Assembly (NCBI RefSeq): GCF_011762485.1
Contig: NZ_JAAKGI010000037.1
Location: 133,075 to 197,074 of the forward strand
Length of the DNA stretch: 64,000 nt
Reading direction: 5' to 3'
Origin: Yeosuana marina
GTDB lineage: Bacteria > Bacteroidota > Bacteroidia > Flavobacteriales > Flavobacteriaceae
Below are positions 8,101-16,169 of the stretch, in pieces. Under the pieces are notes generated by a model. That model was not told where the DNA came from, made no database searches, and saw nothing but the letters and a program-made list of their open reading frames with translations. The number at the start of each line of letters is the position of its first letter. Position 1 is the stretch's first letter. Made by a program: the position numbers and the translations under genes.

Positions 8101-8528
8101 TGGTTAATTTCTAAATCCGTTAAGATGTCTTGCGATTTTTTATCACCATCACCATTTTTGGCTTTTACTAAGAAACCAATTCTCCCTATACCAGTTCTTG
8201 CATAAAATGTTGAAGGCACGAATGATATACTGTAGGTGTCTGACCCACTATTATATGTCAATTTGTTGGCTTCGTTAGAACTAGTCCAACTTCCATTAGT
8301 AGGGCAATCTATTCCATTTCCAAAGCTTAAATCGTAAGACCAAGCCCAAAGATATAAGGCGTTGTCAGTTACTCCCCAAGCAGCCTCATCGATACTAGTT
8401 CCATCAAATGTAACGGTAATAGTTTCGTTTTCAGTAAACGTTGGAGGACTAATAGTATACGTGATAGTTTGCTGTTGAGCAAAGCACCAATTGGTTGTTA
8501 TTAAAAGAATAAGTAATATTTTTTTCAT
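5187..8528 (-). CDS. Secreted GH13 alpha-amylase-family enzyme with T9SS sorting domain
   Basis: This 1113-aa enzyme should cleave alpha-1,4 or alpha-1,6 glucan bonds outside the cell. In order it has a signal peptide (about 1-17, ending CFAQ), N-terminal beta domains (to about 225), a CBM48/E-set-like domain around 235-330 (VHVIGDFNNW), and the GH13 barrel at about 370-760. The GH13 motifs are DVVYNH near 457, nucleophile D535 in GFRWD, acid/base E582 in IFEH, and D652 in ESHDEQ. A TSP3-type calcium motif (DSDGVLNVNDTC) and further beta modules follow. The last 75 residues are a type IX secretion sorting domain (KLFPNP start, final KIIKN). The gene lies after a terminator that separates it from the susE/F-like gene, so it is likely expressed at a different level. 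It takes the SusG role here, although SusG is normally a lipoprotein. Exact substrate specificity cannot be told. Confidence 0.92.
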   Translation of the reverse strand: MKKILLILLITTNWCFAQQQTITYTISPPTFTENETITVTFDGTSIDEAAWGVTDNALYLWAWSYDLSFGNGIDCPTNGSWTSSNEANKLTYNSGSDTYSISFVPSTFYARTGIGRIGFLVKAKNGDGDKKSQDILTDLEINQLTLTSPTENPVIVDSGTQINISASTIFTSDFSLKANGIEVNSATGTTSYSYDFTVTEDTEFILEANDGNQVLSKTFSARLPSQFPVPDGMLDGINLDPNDNTKATLVLYAPGKQTVHVIGDFNNWQEDANYLMNHDTARDRFWIELTGLTPQFNHMYQYLVDSTIKVADPYSTVILDPTEDQYLDSTTYPNLPAYPSGQTTYDVTLLRTGDPDYNWQTTNFTRPEKTDLVIYELLVRDFDELHSFDAVKARLDYIESLGVNAIELMPVNEFDGNLSWGYNPAFHMALDKYYGTTNAFKQLIDECHSKGIAVIMDVVYNHASGQNPYYRLWNTDNGGYNGQASADSPFFNQTATHAYSVYNDFNHSKQATRDYVKRTTQYWISEFKIDGFRWDLTKGFTQNCSSSDGGCTDSYQQDRVDVLKLYADYQWDVDPNFYVIFEHLGGITEEKQWADYRANEGKGIMLWNRLDPPYSEATIGNHVNGASNFSNVSYAAKGFDGPSAVSYMESHDEQRVMYRNLTEGKSSGDYNVKDLNTALERMETAGAFFFTVPGPKMIWQFGELGYEVDINFNGRTGNKPIRWEYLDDPNRMAIYNTWSKLIDLKHKVPAFKTTDFTIDASSTTGLKTIHLNLPSATGNEIKYVTIIGNFGLTTQNINPVFQETGTWYNLLNKNTPYDVSSTSSVIELAPGEFKVYGNNPYINPDDLDSDGVLNVNDTCSNTPLGATVDVNGCEVFTLPTTNFSLQVTGETCRSSNNGSISIAAAQNLNYTATIIGNGINQTNTFTTNYTADNLEAGDYDVCITVDGQSNYKQCFNVSISQPEDIAVLSKVSNTKNSVSLDMSGSTLYKVTLNGVTTETSQSNIELQLSKGTNTISVEGDKICQGLYKETIFYGEDVKLFPNPITDNIINIYLGNLNSELSTITVYSMLGNQIYTENTTDNNVKIDASSFSKGIYILNVTTNNDLRSFKIIKN

Positions 8529-8551
8529 AGCATAAAATTTCTTTAAAAAGC

Positions 8552-8588
8552 AAAAAGGGGTTGCATAACTTTACACGACCCCTTTTTT
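8552..8588 (-). terminator. Terminator/attenuator between susE/F-like and amylase genes
   Basis: AAAAAGGGGT (8552-8561) pairs with ACCCCTTTTT (8578-8587) around a 16-base loop. Because A and T tracts flank the stem, it can act on either strand. On the leftward strand it follows the susE/F-like stop (8615) by about 27 bp and precedes the amylase start. It could end the susCDE message or let only part of transcription pass. Confidence 0.75.
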
Positions 8589-8614
8589 AAACTAAAATAT
8601 TAACATAAACTATT

Positions 8615-10030
8615 TTATCTTTTACCTAAATAATATTTAGGGCCATCAACGTCGTTAAAATCAATTGAAATAACATAGTTTCCAGCAGTTACAGCAATAT
8701 TATTGTCAGCATCTCTGTCTAAAATATTATCAAGATTTGCATCACCATAATCACCGTCCCAAGTATTGTTAGGTCTGAATTTAATTTCACCATCTATAAG
8801 TGTAACATTTTCAGCGTACCAAACTCCAGGTTGAATTTCTGTTAAGGCAGCATCTGATACTTTTACATCTGGAGTATTTGCATCACCATCATGATCCCAA
8901 GTAGCATCTCCCCAATTGTTATAACCAGATCCAACAATTCCCCAGACGGTAGCCTCTTCTATGGTATAAGAATTATCCTTTAGGTCTAAAGTGACTAAGT
9001 AGTGACCTTCTGTAACGGGAATGTTATTATCGGGATCAGTGTCTAAAATACCATCAAGATTAGCATCTCCCAAATCTCCAGACCAGGTATTTAAAGGTCT
9101 GAATTTTATGAAGCCATCAAAAAGTTTTACACTAGCTTTGAATGTATCTGTAGTGTAATCATAATAAAGTTTAGCATCTAATCCACCAGAACCCCAATTA
9201 TTAAACCCAGAACCCACAATTCCCCAAGAAAATGGTTCAATGGTATACGACATATCATTTGTGTCAATCGTAATTTTATAATCTCCAGCAGTAACCGGAA
9301 TATTATTATCTGGATCTGCATCTAATACGCCATCAAGATTGGCATCTCCTAAATCACCTCCCCATGCATTATTCTCACGAAATTTAATTTCTCCATCAAG
9401 TAAATTAACATATGAAACTATGACACCTGGTGTACTTGTTGTGTAAAAAGGAGCATCTTTTGGCGCAGGATTTGTACTACTGTCGGCCCAGTTGTTGTAC
9501 CCAGAACCAACAACACCCCAGCTAGAGATGGCAAAGCCAGTACCACCAGTACTTTGTTCTGGTAAATACAATGTTAATGCTTGAATTGAAGAATATACTT
9601 CTAAAGCATCTGTTCCGACAGAGGCTTTTAATCTGAAAGAAACTACGCCAGTATCTGGTGCTTCTGTATTAGGGTCATTATCTAAACCTAGTTCAGTTGC
9701 ATAACTTAGTAATTGACCTATGGTAACAGCTAATTCGTTGCCATTGGTTTCACCAATAGTTTCAGCATCTGTAAAATCTCCGGTAATTGATTTTTCGAGT
9801 TTATAATTTACCAAGGTTGGCACACCATAATCAGCACTAGTCCAAGTGAAACGTTCACCTAAATTGCTTGACGTCGCTGGAGTTAGTACATATGATTCAA
9901 GAAAAGAATTTGTAAAACTTATTCCTGAAGAAGGTTCTTTAGCCGTAAACTTGAAATCATCATCTTGCGTACAAGAGGAGAAAGTAATAACGGCTAGCAT
10001 TAATAGTCCTAAAATTTTTATATGTTTCAT
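8615..10030 (-). CDS. SusE/SusF-like starch-binding outer-membrane lipoprotein
   Basis: The 471-aa lipoprotein (lipobox TFSSC, C20, followed by TQDDD) has a SusE-type N-terminal domain (about 25-155). Three tandem starch-binding-like repeats follow, beginning at W171, W269 and W363. Each repeat shows WG(I/V)VGSG(Y/F)NNW, then (F/I)DGEIKFR-like, W-(S/D/G)GD(L/Y)GDANLD, DNNI(P/A)VT and a closing beta strand. The aromatic residues are the expected sugar-stacking positions. It probably sits on the cell surface next to SusCD and holds alpha-glucan, with no catalytic role. It lies 17 bp after susD, and a terminator follows. The repeats are still very alike in DNA, which points to fairly recent internal duplication. 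SusE and SusF cannot be told apart by sequence alone. Confidence 0.9.
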   Translation of the reverse strand: MKHIKILGLLMLAVITFSSCTQDDDFKFTAKEPSSGISFTNSFLESYVLTPATSSNLGERFTWTSADYGVPTLVNYKLEKSITGDFTDAETIGETNGNELAVTIGQLLSYATELGLDNDPNTEAPDTGVVSFRLKASVGTDALEVYSSIQALTLYLPEQSTGGTGFAISSWGVVGSGYNNWADSSTNPAPKDAPFYTTSTPGVIVSYVNLLDGEIKFRENNAWGGDLGDANLDGVLDADPDNNIPVTAGDYKITIDTNDMSYTIEPFSWGIVGSGFNNWGSGGLDAKLYYDYTTDTFKASVKLFDGFIKFRPLNTWSGDLGDANLDGILDTDPDNNIPVTEGHYLVTLDLKDNSYTIEEATVWGIVGSGYNNWGDATWDHDGDANTPDVKVSDAALTEIQPGVWYAENVTLIDGEIKFRPNNTWDGDYGDANLDNILDRDADNNIAVTAGNYVISIDFNDVDGPKYYLGKR

Positions 10031-10047
10031 TTTATTTAGTTTTTAGT

Positions 10048-11586
10048 TTAGTATCCTGGATTTTGTTGTAAGTTAGAGTTTGCTTCTAGAGCAGTAAGTG
10101 GAATTGGAAATAATCTATAGGTATCTGGTATTGAAGTACCATCTAATGAGTTTCCTTTCCAAGGCCATAAGTAACTTCCACCTGTGAATTTTCCAAATCT
10201 AATTAGATCGGTACGTCTTTGGCCTTCAAAATTTAATTCTCTTCCACGCTCATCAATCATAAAATCTAATGTTAAAGCAGATTGTGTAATGGTGCTCGCA
10301 TGAGACCGTGTTCTAACATCATTTACATATTGCGTTGCGGTACCCATGTCTGTTCCAGCAGCGCCTCTTACAGCACATTCAGCATAAATTAAATAGGCAT
10401 CTGCTAATCGGAAAAGAGGGAAGTCAGTTCCTGAAAATGATGTTGGGCTTGATGGTGAATTAAAATTAGAATTTCTGAATTTAATAGAAGGATATCCATC
10501 AGTCCATTTTTTATAATCTGTCATTTCATAACTGTGACCTTCGGTCCAGAAAAGTTTAGCTCTATCATCAGTTGATGTATCTAAATCTCCAAATAATCCG
10601 TACCATGCTTTGGTTGATCTATGTCCTCCCCAACCTTCAGCAGCTCCATAATCTGATAACGTCATGGTGTCAGCACTAAGACTACCATTTACGATGTAGG
10701 TCGTGTTTCCGTAACTTTGACTGTTAACAGCATCAGCAATTAAAGGAAATATGATTTCGGGTGAACTGTCATTATCACCAGAGAAGATAGCTACAAAATT
10801 AGGATCTAACTGATATCCACCGTCATCAATAACTTTTTTAATATAAGTTGCTGCATCGTCATATCTGGGTGTTCCTGTGTATACTTCAGCGTTTAAATAA
10901 AGTTTAGCTAATAACATTTGGGCTACAGCTTTATTAGCTTGACCGTATCCATTAGTTTGTGGTAAAAGATCAATACTTGCTAATAATTCTGATTCAACAT
11001 AATTAAACAATTCTGTTCTGCTTGCTTCTGGTAATGATTCAGTGGTACCAAAATTATCTTCGGTGGCTAATACACCTTTTCCGAAAACGTCAATTAAGTA
11101 ATAGTAAGCTAAGGATCTGATGAAACGAACTTCACCGATAACCTGATCTTTACCTTCTACGTCAACGTTTCCTAAAACAGATAACAAGTTGTTACATTGT
11201 GGAATGGTGTAATAAATTCTATTATATAAATATTTAAAGAACTTATTATTTTCATCCCAATCAGATGTTGTTGTTAATTGGTCTAAACCATCATCACCCC
11301 ATCTGTTTTTCATTGCATCTGCCGTAAAATCTTCAAGGTTTATAATTCCTCGTAAGAATGGAGATTCTCCTGGATCATCACTAACGTCTGAACTTCCTGG
11401 GCCATTTGGTCCAGATAACGCAAACGATGCGTAAAGTCGAGAGACGATACCTGCTACAGCTTGCGGGTCTTTGGCTAAAAGTTCATCCAAAGTAAGCTCT
11501 ACTTTTGGATTTGTATCTAGTTCGTTGGTGCATCCTGTAAAAGAAAGCACTGTCATAACTAGAAATATATAAACTATTTTTTTCAT
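10048..11586 (-). CDS. susD: SusD-family starch-binding lipoprotein
   Basis: The 512-aa protein has a lipoprotein signal (SFTGC, C19) and the SusD/RagB layout. The helical TPR-like N-terminal half includes YYTIPQCNNLL and the EVRFIRSLAYYYLIDVFG segment that is highly typical of the family. The C-terminal half contains FPLFRLADAYLIYAECA and RGRELNFEGQRRTDLIRFGKF. SusD caps the SusC channel and presents bound oligosaccharides to it. It lies 10 bp after susC and 17 bp before the susE/F-like gene, in the usual order. Substrate is inferred from the neighbouring GH13, GH31 and GH65 genes to be starch or another alpha-glucan. The length is normal. Confidence 0.95.
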   Translation of the reverse strand: MKKIVYIFLVMTVLSFTGCTNELDTNPKVELTLDELLAKDPQAVAGIVSRLYASFALSGPNGPGSSDVSDDPGESPFLRGIINLEDFTADAMKNRWGDDGLDQLTTTSDWDENNKFFKYLYNRIYYTIPQCNNLLSVLGNVDVEGKDQVIGEVRFIRSLAYYYLIDVFGKGVLATEDNFGTTESLPEASRTELFNYVESELLASIDLLPQTNGYGQANKAVAQMLLAKLYLNAEVYTGTPRYDDAATYIKKVIDDGGYQLDPNFVAIFSGDNDSSPEIIFPLIADAVNSQSYGNTTYIVNGSLSADTMTLSDYGAAEGWGGHRSTKAWYGLFGDLDTSTDDRAKLFWTEGHSYEMTDYKKWTDGYPSIKFRNSNFNSPSSPTSFSGTDFPLFRLADAYLIYAECAVRGAAGTDMGTATQYVNDVRTRSHASTITQSALTLDFMIDERGRELNFEGQRRTDLIRFGKFTGGSYLWPWKGNSLDGTSIPDTYRLFPIPLTALEANSNLQQNPGY

Positions 11587-11596
11587 AATTATTTTT

Positions 11597-14500
11597 TTAA
11601 AAGTCTAAATTAATACCCACTGTGTAAACCGTAGGTCTTGGGTAAAAATTATTATCTATAGCATTAAAATTTTCTGGATCCTGTCCGCTGTAATTAGTAA
11701 ATATAAACGGATTGTTAACAGCTCCATAAATACGTAATGTGGTATCTTTCAAAACGTTTTCAATTCGGCATCCCAAAACAATATTTTCACATCTTAGGAA
11801 TGATGCATCTTCAAGAAAATAATCTGAGAAAGGCACGTTTCCTATAACATTTTGAAATACAGGGTTAGCCGCTCCAGAATAAAAATCTAATACATTACTT
11901 AGACTGTTAGAGTTAACAGGAATAGCTTTATCTATCCAGCCTGAGGTTAGTCGTCTTGAGTTATAAACCAAACCACCTACTTGACCTCTTAAGCTAGTAC
12001 TTAAATCCCAGTTTTTATAATTAACAGTCATACCAAAACCGTAAGTCCAATTAGGACGCATTGTTTTATAATATCTATCGTCATTAGTTATTTGATTATC
12101 ACCGTTAGTATCAACAAAACCATTGAATATTGGATCGCCATTGGTATCATATACCTGTTTGAAAACCCAAGCAGAGTAAGGTTGATAGCCTACGGCATGA
12201 TAACCAATAAGTACACCAGTACCAGTTGGTATTCCAGATTCATCGGCTGTAATTCTTGACGTACCTTTTAAATCGGTAACTTCTGTTCTGTTATAGCCCA
12301 CATTTGAATTAAACTCAATATTTAAGTTGTCTGTTTTTATTGGGTTTAGATTTAAGTTAACTTCAAATCCTTTGCTTTCTGTAGACCCTACATTTTTTAT
12401 AAAGGTATCAGATAATCCTTGTCCTGGAGGTAAAGGAGTATTAGCTAACAAGTCATTTGTGTCCTTCATGTAAAAATCTACGGAACCGCTAATAAAGCTG
12501 TGATTAAAGAAGTCAAAATCTAAACCAATATTTGAAGTGGTTGTTTTTTCCCAAGTTAAATCTGGATTAAAGGCATTTGCTGAATATAAAGAAACTCCTG
12601 GTAAATATTGACTAGAACTAGAGCCAGCAATGAATAATGGGGCAGATGGATAATATCCTACTTGACTAGTAATATCTTGTTGACCAGTTTTACCATAACC
12701 AATACGAAGCTTTAAATCGTTTACAAAATCAACATCTTTTAAAAATGATTCTTCTTTTACTTTCCAGGCAAGGGCACCGGCAGGAAAATAACCCCATCGA
12801 TTTACCTTAGTAAATAATGAAGATCCATCAGCTCTAACAGATAATGTAATTAAATATTTATCTAAGATATTAATGTTTGAACGTCCAAAAAAGGATTGTA
12901 GGTTTAAAACCGTATAATATCTGTTATTTGGATTGTCAGGGTTTGGATCAATTTCCCTAATATTAGTTTCTGTATTGTAACGATAAATAACTTTGTTTCC
13001 ATCATTCTTAAAATTTTGATACGAGTAACCACCTTGAATTTCAAAACGTTTTACAATACCTTCTAGCTCCTTAGCATATACTAAATAGCCATCCATTGTT
13101 GTATTGGTCAATGTCTGGTTTTCTTTATAATTTACACCTGGATTGAAAAAGTAATTTGAGTTTTCATCAAAATTATTATTGTCGTTTTTATAGGTGCTTA
13201 AGGAATTGTCAGAGTAGGTTTCTCTAATTTTAGATTTTGAAGCTTCTAGACCTAAGTTAACAACGGCTCTTAATTCAGGTAAAAAATGCATTTTATAGTC
13301 AAATTCTATGTTACCTAGAAATTTATAAACGTTTTCTGGTCGTTGTCTTTGTTCCAATATAGCTAAAGGATTCGATTGTCCATCAATAACGTAGGTTGAT
13401 GGTGTGTCGCTATTTGAACTCTCTTGAAATCTTATGGGTTGATAATAATTTCCAAATCGATTGTCTGCTGCACTATTATACACAGGTTTTGTGGGATCCA
13501 TATTAACAGCACCACCTAAAGCGCCACCTTCATCAATGGCATTCTTTTCAGAATATAATCCTTTTGCATTAAAATCAATTTTTAAATGATCGTCAAGAAG
13601 CATCGGTGTTGCTTTAACAGACATGCTATAACGCTCATAATCATTAGTTTTTACGATACCCTCATTTTTGGTATAGCCTAATGACCCTCTAAACGGTATT
13701 TTACCAAAAAGGTTGGCACGAGCACTAAAATTACTATTAGATGATATGGACGTTCTGTAAATAGCATCTTGCCAATCTGTATTATAAATAGCCCTGCCAT
13801 TAATTATTTGGGAAACTGGCTCATTAGTTTGAACACTATTAATAGGAACGCCTAAGTAACCTACAAAATCTGGATGGTAATCTTGAATAAAATTAACAAA
13901 CTGATTACCAGTCATTAAATCTATTTTATCACTTACATTACTTACGGAAACATCTGATGAAAAATTATATTTCACATCTCCAGATGTTCCTTTTTTAGTT
14001 GTAATAATAATAACTCCATTGGAAGCTCTAGAACCATAGATGGCAGTTGCCGAAGCATCTTTTAAAACACTGAAACTTTCAATGTCATTTGGATTGATTA
14101 ATGATAAAGGGTTTCCTACACCTGCTGGATTCGTGTTATCGATAGGAATTCCGTCAATAACAATTAATGGACTGTTGTTAGCATTTAAAGACGAACCACC
14201 TCTAATACGAATATTTGGAGCAGAATCTGGTTGACCTCCATTAGATGTTATTCTAACGCCAGCTAACTTTCCAGTTAGTAATTGATCGGCCGAAAGCACC
14301 GCTCCTTTATTAAAATCTTTAGAGGAAATAACATCTACAGATCCTGTTAAATCTTCTTTTTTAACACTACCATAACCAATAATAACTACCTCGTCTAGTT
14401 GGGCAGTATTTTCTACAAGTTGAATGTTTAATGTGGATTGCCCTGTATAGGTTATTTCTACAGGATTATAACCTACATAGGAGAACACAATAACATCTCC

Positions 14501-14698
14501 GTTGTTTACATTAATTTGATAGTTCCCATCAAAATCCGTCGCCGTTCCAGTAGCAGTTCCTTTAATAAGGATATTTACTCCTGGAAGCGGTATTGAAGTT
14601 GATTGTTCTGTTACAGTTCCTTTAAGAGTCGTTTGTCCAAAAATACAAATTGGAGCAAAGAATAAGAGAAACAGTAAGCTGTTTACAGTTGTTTTCAT
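11597..14698 (-). CDS. susC: SusC-family TonB-dependent outer-membrane transporter
   Basis: The 1033-aa protein has a signal peptide (about 1-21, ending IFGQ) and a carboxypeptidase-D-like N-terminal domain (about 24-100, LKGTV...PLPGVNI...TDFDGNYQI). A TonB-box-like segment (DEVVIIGYG) and a plug domain with NIRIRGGSSLNANNSPL and the SusC signature around KDASATAIYGSRASNGVIIITTKKG come next. A 22-strand-type beta barrel ends in an aromatic-rich C-terminus (VGINLDF). With SusD it takes maltodextrins across the outer membrane using TonB energy. It is the first gene of the leftward arm, divergent from the lacI-type gene. The 263-bp intergenic region has two LacI-type operator-like repeats and a 17-bp sequence shared with the permease leader. 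Confidence 0.96.
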   Translation of the reverse strand: MKTTVNSLLFLLFFAPICIFGQTTLKGTVTEQSTSIPLPGVNILIKGTATGTATDFDGNYQINVNNGDVIVFSYVGYNPVEITYTGQSTLNIQLVENTAQLDEVVIIGYGSVKKEDLTGSVDVISSKDFNKGAVLSADQLLTGKLAGVRITSNGGQPDSAPNIRIRGGSSLNANNSPLIVIDGIPIDNTNPAGVGNPLSLINPNDIESFSVLKDASATAIYGSRASNGVIIITTKKGTSGDVKYNFSSDVSVSNVSDKIDLMTGNQFVNFIQDYHPDFVGYLGVPINSVQTNEPVSQIINGRAIYNTDWQDAIYRTSISSNSNFSARANLFGKIPFRGSLGYTKNEGIVKTNDYERYSMSVKATPMLLDDHLKIDFNAKGLYSEKNAIDEGGALGGAVNMDPTKPVYNSAADNRFGNYYQPIRFQESSNSDTPSTYVIDGQSNPLAILEQRQRPENVYKFLGNIEFDYKMHFLPELRAVVNLGLEASKSKIRETYSDNSLSTYKNDNNNFDENSNYFFNPGVNYKENQTLTNTTMDGYLVYAKELEGIVKRFEIQGGYSYQNFKNDGNKVIYRYNTETNIREIDPNPDNPNNRYYTVLNLQSFFGRSNINILDKYLITLSVRADGSSLFTKVNRWGYFPAGALAWKVKEESFLKDVDFVNDLKLRIGYGKTGQQDITSQVGYYPSAPLFIAGSSSSQYLPGVSLYSANAFNPDLTWEKTTTSNIGLDFDFFNHSFISGSVDFYMKDTNDLLANTPLPPGQGLSDTFIKNVGSTESKGFEVNLNLNPIKTDNLNIEFNSNVGYNRTEVTDLKGTSRITADESGIPTGTGVLIGYHAVGYQPYSAWVFKQVYDTNGDPIFNGFVDTNGDNQITNDDRYYKTMRPNWTYGFGMTVNYKNWDLSTSLRGQVGGLVYNSRRLTSGWIDKAIPVNSNSLSNVLDFYSGAANPVFQNVIGNVPFSDYFLEDASFLRCENIVLGCRIENVLKDTTLRIYGAVNNPFIFTNYSGQDPENFNAIDNNFYPRPTVYTVGINLDF

Positions 14699-14731
14699 AC
14701 AATACTTTGAATTAGTGTAATAATTAGTTTG

Positions 14732-14748
14732 TTATATTTTCACTTCTC
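14732..14748 (+). promoter_or_regulatory. 17-bp shared sequence, copy 1 (susC leader)
   Basis: TTATATTTTCACTTCTC lies 34 bp upstream of the susC start, on the strand opposite to susC. An identical copy is at 16093-16109 before the permease gene. It may be a common regulator site. No protein is known to me that binds it. Confidence 0.4.
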
Positions 14749-14804
14749 GGGTTAAAACAACGTAAATTTAAAGTAAACTTTTAACAAAAAATTATCATTT
14801 CCTC

Positions 14805-14874
14805 AACGAAAACGTTTGCATGTTGACAACTTTTACGGAATTCGTAACGGAAACGTTTGCGTGTTGAGAACTTT
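14805..14874. promoter_or_regulatory. Tandem LacI-type operator-like repeats
   Basis: Two 29-bp direct repeats, at 14805-14833 and 14846-14874, match at 26 positions and are spaced 41 bp start to start. Each contains a palindromic AAACGTTT core flanked as GAAAACGTTTGC or GGAAACGTTTGC, the form of LacI/GalR-family operators. They lie in the divergent region between susC and the LacI-type gene, about 107-176 bp from the susC ATG and 88-157 bp from the regulator ATG. They are probably the binding sites for that regulator. Whether it activates or represses cannot be told. I could not find a convincing TAnnTTTG box for either gene in this region. Confidence 0.7.
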
Positions 14875-14961
14875 GTGGTTTTTTATGTAACTAGGGAGAA
14901 AAAGTATTAAATTAGCTTTAAAATAAGATTTCAATAAATTACATTAATAGGTTTATAAATT

Positions 14962-16038
14962 ATGAAACGAAAAGTAACCTTAAAGCAAATAGCCAAAGAA
15001 CTAGATGTTTCAATATCAACAGTTTCAAGAGCGCTAAGCAACAGCAAAGAAATAGGAGAGGAAACACGACAGAAAATTCAAGCATTTGCTAAGTTCTATA
15101 ATTATAAACCTAACAATATTGCGTTAAGTTTAAAAAACAGGAAAACAAAAACAATAGGTATTTTGATACCTGAAATTGTACATCACTTTTTTTCAACGGT
15201 TATTAGAGGAATTGAAATTGTTGCCAATAAAAGAGGTTATAATGTTATTATTGGGTTATCAAATGAGTCTTTTAGTAAAGAGGTTATCAATATGGAAATG
15301 CTTGCCAATGGAAGTATAGACGGCTTTATTTTGTCTATTTCTAAAGAAACCTTATTAAAACAGGATTATCATCATTTTAAAGAAACCATTAGTCAAGGTA
15401 TCCCCATAGTTATGTTTGACAGGGTAGTTAATGAAGTGGATTGCGATAAAGTTATTGTTGATGATTTTAAAGGCTCTGTAAATGCGGTTAAAAAATTAAT
15501 ATCAACTGGCTGTAAAAACATAGCATTAATAACAACAATGGATTATGTGAGTGTTGGCAAATTAAGAACACAGGGGTATTTGCGTGCGTTACAAGAAAGT
15601 CATATGAATCCTAAGGCCAGTTTAATTTTAAAATTAGATGATAGTTTGGCACTTGAAGAACATTTAGATATTCTAGAAAATGAAATTGAACAGTTTTTTA
15701 ATAGTAATACTAAAATTGATGGGGTGTTTGCGGTTAATGAATTGTATGCAGTCACAGCTATGAAAGTAGCCAGAAAATTAAATTTTAATATTCCTGAAGA
15801 TATTCAAGTTATTGGTTTTACAGATGGTGTCTTATCCAAACATGCAAGACCAAGTTTAACAACTGTAAGTCAACATGGACAAAAAATGGGGGAGCAAGCT
15901 GCTCATTTATTGATTGATAGATTAGAACTTGATGATGACGATGAGTCAGATACGTATATTGATGAAAATGAGATAGATAGTGATTTTAAAACCGTGGTTA
16001 TAGAAACAGGGTTAATAGAAAGGGATTCAACTAAATAA
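14962..16038 (+). CDS. LacI-family transcriptional regulator of the starch locus
   Basis: The 358-aa protein starts with a LacI helix-turn-helix (VTLKQIAKELDVSISTVSRALS, residues 5-26) and the hinge-helix region RKTKTIGILIPEI (60-72). A periplasmic-binding-protein-like sensor domain follows (GFILSI, IPIVMFDRV, DGVFAVNE, IPEDIQVIGFTDG). It should bind DNA as a dimer and respond to a sugar, most likely maltose or a maltodextrin, by analogy with flavobacterial and enterobacterial Mal regulators. It lies between the divergent susC operon and the permease operon, next to two operator-like repeats. An odd feature is the acidic stretch at about 323-341 (LDDDDESDTYIDENEIDSD), near the C-terminus, where LacI proteins usually have a short loop. 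It could be a lineage-specific insertion. Confidence 0.92.
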   Translation: MKRKVTLKQIAKELDVSISTVSRALSNSKEIGEETRQKIQAFAKFYNYKPNNIALSLKNRKTKTIGILIPEIVHHFFSTVIRGIEIVANKRGYNVIIGLSNESFSKEVINMEMLANGSIDGFILSISKETLLKQDYHHFKETISQGIPIVMFDRVVNEVDCDKVIVDDFKGSVNAVKKLISTGCKNIALITTMDYVSVGKLRTQGYLRALQESHMNPKASLILKLDDSLALEEHLDILENEIEQFFNSNTKIDGVFAVNELYAVTAMKVARKLNFNIPEDIQVIGFTDGVLSKHARPSLTTVSQHGQKMGEQAAHLLIDRLELDDDDESDTYIDENEIDSDFKTVVIETGLIERDSTK

Positions 16039-16048
16039 ATTTTTTTAG

Positions 16049-16078
16049 TTGGTCGAATTAATTTATTTTATATCTTTG
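16049..16078 (+). promoter_or_regulatory. Promoter of the permease/glycosidase operon (TTG-N19-TATCTTTG)
   Basis: TTG at 16049-16051, a 19-base spacer and TATCTTTG at 16071-16078 match the Bacteroidota housekeeping promoter. Transcription should begin near 16085 and leave a leader of about 85 bases. That leader contains the second copy of the 17-bp shared sequence (16093-16109). Confidence 0.75.
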
Positions 16079-16092
16079 ACCCATATCGAAAC

Positions 16093-16109
16093 TTATATTT
16101 TCACTTCTC
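16093..16109 (+). promoter_or_regulatory. 17-bp shared sequence, copy 2 (permease leader)
   Basis: This is an exact copy of TTATATTTTCACTTCTC from the susC leader. It lies 15 bp downstream of the -7 box and 60 bp before the permease ATG. Here the sequence is on the coding strand, whereas in the susC leader it is on the opposite strand. Confidence 0.4.
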
Positions 16110-16169
16110 ACCAAAAAGTTTTGATAAGTAATATGCTTATCAAATAGTAATCATTTTAACTTACTATTT

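Noticed and set aside
14699..14961. TAnnTTTG promoter for susC or for the LacI-type gene
   Set aside because: Only weak partial matches (for instance TACTTTAA, TAGCTTTA) with no properly spaced TTG were found, so no promoter was listed.
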